This document shows, piece by piece, positions 57,951 through 64,000 of a stretch of 64,000 nt of DNA. Within the stretch, counting starts at the first letter, position 1. Each line of letters starts with the position of its first letter. Source of the DNA: Tetraselmis striata (taxonomy: Eukaryota > Chlorophyta > Chlorodendrophyceae > Chlorodendrales > Chlorodendraceae); the NCBI GenBank assembly GCA_006384855.1, contig VCJN01001900.1:62001-126000 (forward strand), given 5' to 3'. The notes beneath the pieces are model-generated. The model did no database searches. It worked only from the letters and a program-made list of their open reading frames with translations, and was not told the DNA's origin. Position numbers and translations under genes: made by a program.

Positions 57951-60290
57951 TGTAGTGCCACGGTGCACTACTAGTAGCAATCGGTCGCTACTATCACCAC
58001 CAGGCGCATCAGTTGGCATAGTTTCCTCCAGCCGGCGATATTGCCCCACCGGCGCCCGACCCGCCGCCGCCACCATCGGTACCATGGCTTGGCGCTGTTT
58101 CTAGTCCAGTTCTCAACAGCTGGCACGGGGCAGCACATGTGGTGCGCCAAGCGCCAGCGTACCAATATGCAACTATATCCCTGCGGCGTGAGGGGTGCCA
58201 ATCGAACAGCGATGTCGTTCCTCGTCCATCGCCGTACCATGGATGACTGCTGGTTACTGTTGTGTGGTTATTGCCGCAGTAGAACTGTGCTGCACCGGGC
58301 ATTCGTTGATCTCGCCTCATCGCCCCGGGCGGTGTGAGCGATATTTCGCTGCGGTTCGGTGGCGGTGTCGAGGTGATTTGGTTTCGGAGCAAATCCGGCA
58401 CGTAAGTGTTGGCACTACTACTGGTACCGTAGCGGTGCCACTTGTCTGCTCCTGCTGCCGTGCTGCGCGTAGACGTCACGCTAATGCCGATCTATCTGGC
58501 CTGGTGCCCTGAAAACCCAATCCACAGCGGGAGGGGGATCGGACATATCTTTGCGACAGGCCCCGCTACTCGCGGTATAGGTTGCTGCCGCTATGTCTCG
58601 CCGCTATGTAGTTTCGTTGCATCGGCGGTGGGCGTACCGACTCGCGTTTCTGGTTTCGGAGCTATTGGCGTCAGGCGAAGCCCCGCTGTCGTGCGCCCCG
58701 CGCCCGCCACGCCATCACATGCCCTTCCCCATGCCAGGCGACTGCCATACGTACGGTAATCAGAAGCGCCGCTGCATGCACCCGGCAGCCCTACAAACTA
58801 CCACGCGTGACCAACCTGGCAGTTGCGACTGGCGCCAACGGCGAGCCATGGCACCGTTGCTCGACGCTGCTCGATGAGTCCAGTTCCCAACAGCCGACAC
58901 ATAGCAGCAACTGCGGCGTGCGAGCGCCAGCGTATGTTCCCGCAGTGTGAGGGGTACCACTCGGCCAGCAATGCTCGTCCATTGCCACACACACTCGTCG
59001 TATAAATCGCTATGTATGCTACGCAGCCGCCATCTTGCGTCGCTGGAATATGCGCTAGCGCGCGCGATTCTGGTTTCAGAGCGACAAGATATCGGGTTAA
59101 CGCAGCAAGGCCCCACCGGCACGCGCCCCGCCGCCACCACCTCGCCCGCATGCTCTTCTCCAGGCCAGACTACTTGCGTACAAGTAATCAGAGGTGCCGC
59201 TGCTGCATCCGCTCTGAAGCCCTAGAAACTATCGCCATGGGTAAGCTCCCGCGCAGTTGCGACTGGAGCCGACGGCGGGCCACCGTGCTGTTGATGGCTG
59301 GAGACTTCCTCGACTCCTGTTCTATATAGCCTCCAACATTGGACAGCAAATGCGGCGCGCGAGCGCCAGCACATATACCCTCGGCGCGAGGGGTGCCACT
59401 CCGCGGCACAAATACTGAAGCGAGTGACGTCGTTCCGCGTCCATCGTAAGTCGCACAACTCGTCGCGTAGGTCACTATGTTTCGGCGGCGCAGCCCCTGT
59501 GTTTGCGTCGGCGGTGGGTGTGCGCGCGGATCTGGTTTCGGAGCACTGCTGTGCGGTCGGCGCCACACACGGTTGTTGCCCCGAAAGCGTGCGCCCCCCC
59601 GAGACCCCCCCCCCCCCCGCCACCATCGCCTGCTCTCCCCTAAGCCAGACGACTGGCGCACATACAGTATAATCAAGTAATAGCCCCGCTGCGTCCACCC
59701 GGCGCCCCTGGAACTAATAACACGTATAACATTCCCACATTTGTGGCTTCATTGCGGCGACGGCGGGCCACGGTACCGTTGCGTGTTGATGCTGTAGTTG
59801 CGAGTCCAATGCTCGACAGCAGCCGACATGGGACAGCAAATGCGGCGCGCGAGCGCAAGCGTATTTACTCGCGGAGTTGGGAATGCCACTCGGTCAGCGA
59901 CGTCGCTGCTCATCCATTGTCGTCACTGCCGCATGGATAGCGCAGTAGAGTTGTGCTGCACCGGGCATTCGGCCTCGCCTCGTCGCGCCAGGTTCGCGCT
60001 GTGCGGTGCTTGGTTTCGGAGCAAACGACCGGTGCCATAGAAGTCCTAGCGGCGCCACTTGTAGGCATGTAGCCATCGCGCGGATGACGAGATATAGATC
60101 GCTCGGCGACGTCCAAATCTGCCGGCCTGGTATTCTCGACACTCTTTCCACCGAGGAGCGCAAGGATATATATCCACGACAGGTAGCGCTACTCGCCGTT
60201 GTGCCTCGTCGGCGCATCAGCGGCCGTGATTTGCCGGTGCGTTGTAGGCGCAGCGGTTTGGTTTCGGAGCGGTGATGAGCGGCGGTCATC
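57950..60290. repeat. Degenerate tandem array, unit about 0.45 kb
   Basis: Recurring words mark the units. GGTTTCGGAGC or a close variant occurs near 58380, 58655, 59082, 59536, 60012 and 60259. A longer block (GCGAGCGCCAGCGTATGTTC type, then a GTGAGGGGTRCCACTC type) occurs near 58160, 58915, 59355 and 59850. GACGGCGGGCCACGGTACCG and its variants precede the second, third and fourth blocks. Units differ by substitutions and indels, so the array is old. No open frame is conserved between units. Confidence 0.72.
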
Positions 60291-60299
60291 CATAATTAT

Positions 60300-61372
60300 A
60301 AGTTTGTTATTATAGATTCACGTTTATATAACGTCAATATATTAACCCCGACGATATGTACAGTCCTCCGTAAGTCTTATTGCCATGTACATATTTGTCC
60401 GTATCGCCGCGGCAGCACCGGCGCCACCGACCGCCGAGCGATACAGTGTCGCATTTCTCAGAATAATTATCAATCAACGGCTTGAGATGTGATAGGTGGC
60501 GGAGGGTGGTTTGCTGCCTGTTACGCTCGTGATTCCGCTTTGCGCAGGTTCAAATCCTGCCGGCCCCCTCAGTGGCCCCCTCAGTTGGGGTGGAAATACA
60601 ACCGAGAAGGGATGGGGGGGGGGGGGGGGGGGTGCATATAGTTTCAGGTTCTCCTACAAACCCTACAACAGTGGCTTATCGCGCGACTCGCATCCCGATA
60701 AAATGGCGATGTCTCGCCCCGCGCAGGCGGACTTATTTCCCCGCGTAGGGGCCCGTTAGGCACATCCCAGCAGAATATGGGAGCGTATTGATGGCCAGCC
60801 CTACCACATACCCGGGGCAATGCCCTAGCAGGTGACCATATGGACCCACCCGCTGACTCGGGGGCTGCACCCCCTGCGCAGTACGGGCAGAAGCCCGGCT
60901 CTACCAAGGGCGCATTGAATGCGGAAAACAGTTGTAGATGGGCTGGTTTTGGAGCAGGCCTTTAATTGCAGTATTGGCCGTTTTGCGGGAGGTGCTCACT
61001 TGCTTGCATGCCCACGGTGGGGAGAGCGCGCCTTTGTGAATGTGCTCCATGATGGTAGAGCAAGCTCTTGGCGTGCAGCCGTACGCATAGAACGCATATA
61101 CACGCTATATTAAAATTCGTGCCGCCCCTGCTCGTGACATTGGATTATCAAATTCACTACTGGCCATGAACAATGACATGGTTTGGTTTTTACAACGAGA
61201 GCACAACAAACGCACTTATGGCTGCTCCCACGCATGATGTCATGTTCACGTGTGACACCGGGAAAGGCGCGGCCGGAAACGAAGGTGAGGGCTGATGTAA
61301 TGTGCCAACCTACAGTTGACGCTTGACAAGGGGGAGCAAGACTTTTGTGGGAAGGTGTATGTAACCATATAT
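60300..61372. other. Intergenic
   Basis: No gene recognised. A G run of about 18 lies near 60614-60631. A T-arm-like GCAGGTTCAAATCCTGC at 60546-60562 has no tRNA around it. Confidence 0.4.
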
Positions 61373-61709
61373 CCGGTAGTACACTGGCGTCAGCCGAGTA
61401 CGGTATATTGCGCTGTACGAGTATCGATCACGGACAGCCGAGTGTCGGTACAAGTACATCCAACATTCCATCCCGTTCCATCCATGGACGACTAATTAGA
61501 TTCCCGGGTGAAGGGAATCGAACCAGCAATGATCTCTTATTGGATCGCAGCCAAGGCTCCGAGAAACCCAATTAAAGTAATACAAAGATCTAATCCGTCA
61601 TCCACGGATGGAACGGAATTGAATTAGCTGTACGCATACCGACACTCGGCTACCCATGATCGATGCTCGTGCAGCGCGATATATCGGTACTGGGCTGCCT
61701 GTGTACCGG
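61373..61709. repeat. Foldback (long inverted repeat) element
   Basis: Arms of about 125 bp (61373-61501 and 61587-61709, inverted, roughly 80% identical) share words such as AGCCGAGTGTCGGTA, GAGTATCGATCA/GAGCATCGATCA and CCGTTCCATCC. The 85-bp loop contains, on the minus strand, GGTTCGATTCCC, a perfect B-box-like sequence. It looks like a MITE or foldback element; no target duplication was confirmed. Confidence 0.8.
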
Positions 61710-63621
61710 AAAGAGAAAACTATTTCATCTTTATTTATTCATGATTTTTGTAATTAAAATATAATATATTTAGATAATATCATATCGTCGTTCTGGATGG
61801 TTATTATATTTTGGTACGATCGCCCCCCGCCCACCCCCCCCCCCCCCCCCCCCCCCCTGGTAAGTAGTCGCTAACCCCGTAAATGGGCTTTTTGATTACT
61901 GCTGATGTGTGCAATCGACATATGCATAATATTCACGACGATATGTGCAACATATCGGCCGCCGCCGCCGGCCGAGCGCGCGACTACTGCTGCGCGTACA
62001 TTATACTGATAGCAGTAAATTTTAGTACTTGCATGTAATATAAAAGCAACATTATTTGAATTATTCAGCAGACATAATGGTATGAAATTCCTGCTAAATA
62101 ACACAAATACTGCTTAGTTTATATAGCGTATACCGCGAGCAAATCAACAAGCGATAAAAATCAGCGCTCGCGAGATCCGTACAGCGCATGATTCTGTACA
62201 TCACGGGCATCGTCAACATGCATCCTGCGCATGCAGCATGCTGTTCATCATCATCGGTATACTACGTGTGCTACTACCTGCATGATCATGCATTGTGACT
62301 GTTTAAGCATTGTGATTGTCTCTGGTATTGCGTTCTCATCGTCATCGCTGCTTGGTCGGGGCGCAACTCTTCTTATTTAATAGTTTGTATATTATTACGC
62401 GTCAGTTGTTGTCATCGCTTATGAGCATGCTTGATACAATTTCAACGGTGTTGTTGTCTCAGCGACAACAGTCCACCAGGCAGGCAATATAGAGAATAAG
62501 ACCAAGCAGCTGTGGCCGCCATAGGACCAGCTGCTGTGGACCAGGTCGGTCGTCTACATTCGACGAGGACTAGTGGCGCGTGGCATATTGATGGTGTGCG
62601 CGATGTCACACCACATGAGCGGCGGTGTAGTATGATAAGCCACTCCCGACTGGTTGTCAATTTGTTACGGTATTACATTTATTTATAGGCCGCCTGGCTA
62701 CCTGTAGAATTGCTGCACGGAACTTTCAGAACTCGCCTGCTGGTAGCACAGTTGTGGGTGTTTGGAGCCAACACCACTGCAGCGCCCATCCACTCATCAA
62801 CCCGGCGGCGCTCACATTCTGATGAAATGCACACATCCACCTAAAACCCTCCTTTGCACCACACAGTAAGCTATTTGAAATGCGAACAACAATTGCCACA
62901 ACATATATAGACACATTAACCTATATGTAGAGTATATGGCTGTTTGCACTGTTACATGTCAACCCGACAGCGGCTACGACGACCCAGTTCGGCAGTCTTG
63001 CCCTTATGATTCATCACCCGCTACTACTGTGGAAGGGGAGTGGCAAACTGTGGCGGCCAGGTTGGCAAGATTATAGCCCACATCACACCCTTGACAGACA
63101 AAGTGATGGCCCTTTCTACGCACGGGCTGCATCGTGCTGCCAAGGCCGGACGGATGCCACCATCCAACGGCCTGACTAGGTGCCGGTTTCATGGCAGGCA
63201 TGCAGGACGTATCATTCGCACGCTACCAGCAGTAGCGCCGGGCCACTAAGCGGCTGTGCGTACGGTCACCAGCTGCGTCTCAAGAACTGACGACGCCCGG
63301 CCGTGTGCGATACAGCGGTGTGAACCGAGATAAAGTAGGCACAGAATGCGCAGTGTGCCCCCACGCCAGCTCCATTCTGTCACACCTGACCCTCCCCCCT
63401 CTGGGTTGAGCAATGCAGGGGCCGAAGTTTGCCAGGGCTCGGCATCGCCATGTAGAATGCTGTGCCCTCCTTTCTGAGTGGACGTCGGATATCTCTATGC
63501 ATTAATACGGGCGCCACGGCACCAGCTGGCATAGCTACCTGACCCTGTTGCAGTCCTGATAGGTGGAGCGCTGCGTGACTCGTAGCCCTGCCCAGTACTA
63601 CACCAGCAGCGCAGCTTCGCA
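61710..63621. other. Gene-poor spacer
   Basis: The first part is AT-rich, with a C run near 61833-61857. Minus-strand fragments at 62442-62914 and 63004-63201 (for example HHFVCQGCDVGYNLANLAAT) look protein-like but match no family I know; a transposon relic is possible. Confidence 0.4.
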
Positions 63622-63977
63622 TCACACCACGCTGCAGCTGCAGCTGGAGGCGGCGGCGGCGGACCTGTTGTTCCCGAGCTTTAGCCCGACACCACCCTCC
63701 TGCAGCAGCTCCGGCGTCTCCATGATTTTCAGAAGAAGTTCCTGGAATGCTTGCGCCACGGCGGTGTCCGCCTTGGCGCTGGTCTCCACAAACAGGCAGC
63801 CATTCTCTTTGGCAAACACAGCGCCCTCTTCGGCCGGCACCTCACGCTCGCTCTCCATGTCCACCTTGTTCGCCACCACCATTTTGACGGCACTGTCGAT
63901 GGTGGAGTACATGTCCACCTCCTTCAGCCATATGTCTTTGAGGCCTTCGAATGTCTGGCGCTTGGTGACGTCATAAA
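63622..63977 (-). CDS. RabC/Rab18-class small GTPase, last exon (partial)
   Basis: The minus-strand exon begins after an AG acceptor at 63978-63979 and opens with VYDVTKRQTFEGLKDIWLKE (the first Val codon is split by the intron). It contains the G4 motif NKVD (MVVANKVDMESEREV), the G5 motif ETSAK (LFVETSAKAD), a C-terminal helix (FQELLLKIMETPELLQEG) and a Cys-rich end (ASSCSCSVV) for prenylation. The YSTIDSAVKMVVANKVDxESER order is typical of plant RabC and animal Rab18, which act in ER-Golgi, lipid-droplet or peroxisome traffic. The GTP-binding P-loop and switch exons lie beyond the right edge of the window. The tail has one residue too many after the last Cys pair for a classic CC or CXC end, so the prenylation mode is uncertain. 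Confidence 0.88.
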
Positions 63978-64000
63978 CTGAGTGGCGCCGAACCCAGACG

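Noticed and set aside
60493-60566. tRNA-Ser-like 3' half with a perfect T arm (GCAGGTTCAAATCCTGC)
   Set aside because: No matching acceptor 5' strand, D arm or anticodon stem upstream. A permuted arrangement with the downstream GGGGTGG also fails, so at most it is a tRNA fragment.
61500-61575. tRNA gene on the minus strand inside the foldback loop
   Set aside because: The B box is perfect, but the T stem does not pair and no acceptor stem or A box fits.

Overview
The window reads as nuclear DNA of a core green alga (Chlorophyta). Its genes are GC-rich and split by many GT-AG introns, mostly in phase 0. They include plant/algal families: a chloroplast SufC, a peroxisomal-type NAD carrier, an SCD2-like protein and a RabC/Rab18-class GTPase. 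A TGTAA poly(A)-type signal follows two of the genes. Genes make up roughly a third of the sequence; the rest is AT-richer intergenic DNA, simple repeats, long G/C homopolymers and transposon remains.

Layout: 0-4.7 kb is mostly non-genic, with a doubtful partial ORF at the left edge. From 4.75 to 19.4 kb there is a gene-dense block: a single-exon EF-hand protein (+), a TMEM230-like membrane protein (-), the complex I LYR subunit NDUFB9/B22 (-), plastid SufC (+), a CDC50/LEM3 flippase subunit (-) and an SCD2-like protein (+). From 21.2 to 25 kb there is a small family of secreted cystatin-like proteins: one intact gene (+) and two broken copies (-). A peroxisomal NAD-carrier-like gene (-) occupies 25.6-27.7 kb. 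The block 28.0-40.2 kb is a transposon nest: a tyrosine-recombinase (DIRS/PAT-like) retroelement fossil with split direct repeats, a short interspersed repeat, a TNP2-like DNA-transposon relic, and a LINE-like relic followed by a second related tail. From 41.2 to 46 kb lie an ARID-PHD chromatin protein (+) and an unusual secreted Asp/His-rich protein with GYPSNG repeats (-). The 46-52.6 kb stretch is repeat-rich and nearly gene-free. VPS34, the class III PI 3-kinase, fills 52.7-57.4 kb (+). A degenerate tandem array (57.9-60.3 kb), a foldback element (61.4-61.7 kb) and the last exon of a RabC-type GTPase (-) end the window.

The genes do not form a single pathway. Several serve membrane traffic and lipid identity (VPS34, RabC, CDC50, SCD2-like, TMEM230-like). 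Two serve organelle energy and cofactor metabolism (NDUFB9 in mitochondria, SufC in the plastid), and one probably serves peroxisomal NAD supply. Neighbours are often convergent or divergent. No single undescribed multi-gene system stands out. The strongest unusual signals are the Asp/His-rich secreted protein, the cystatin-like cluster, the split-repeat retroelement just upstream of the NAD carrier, and a recurrent nonamer TAGCGACTA scattered through the intergenic DNA. Exon limits given below were fitted by eye from splice signals and family alignment from memory.
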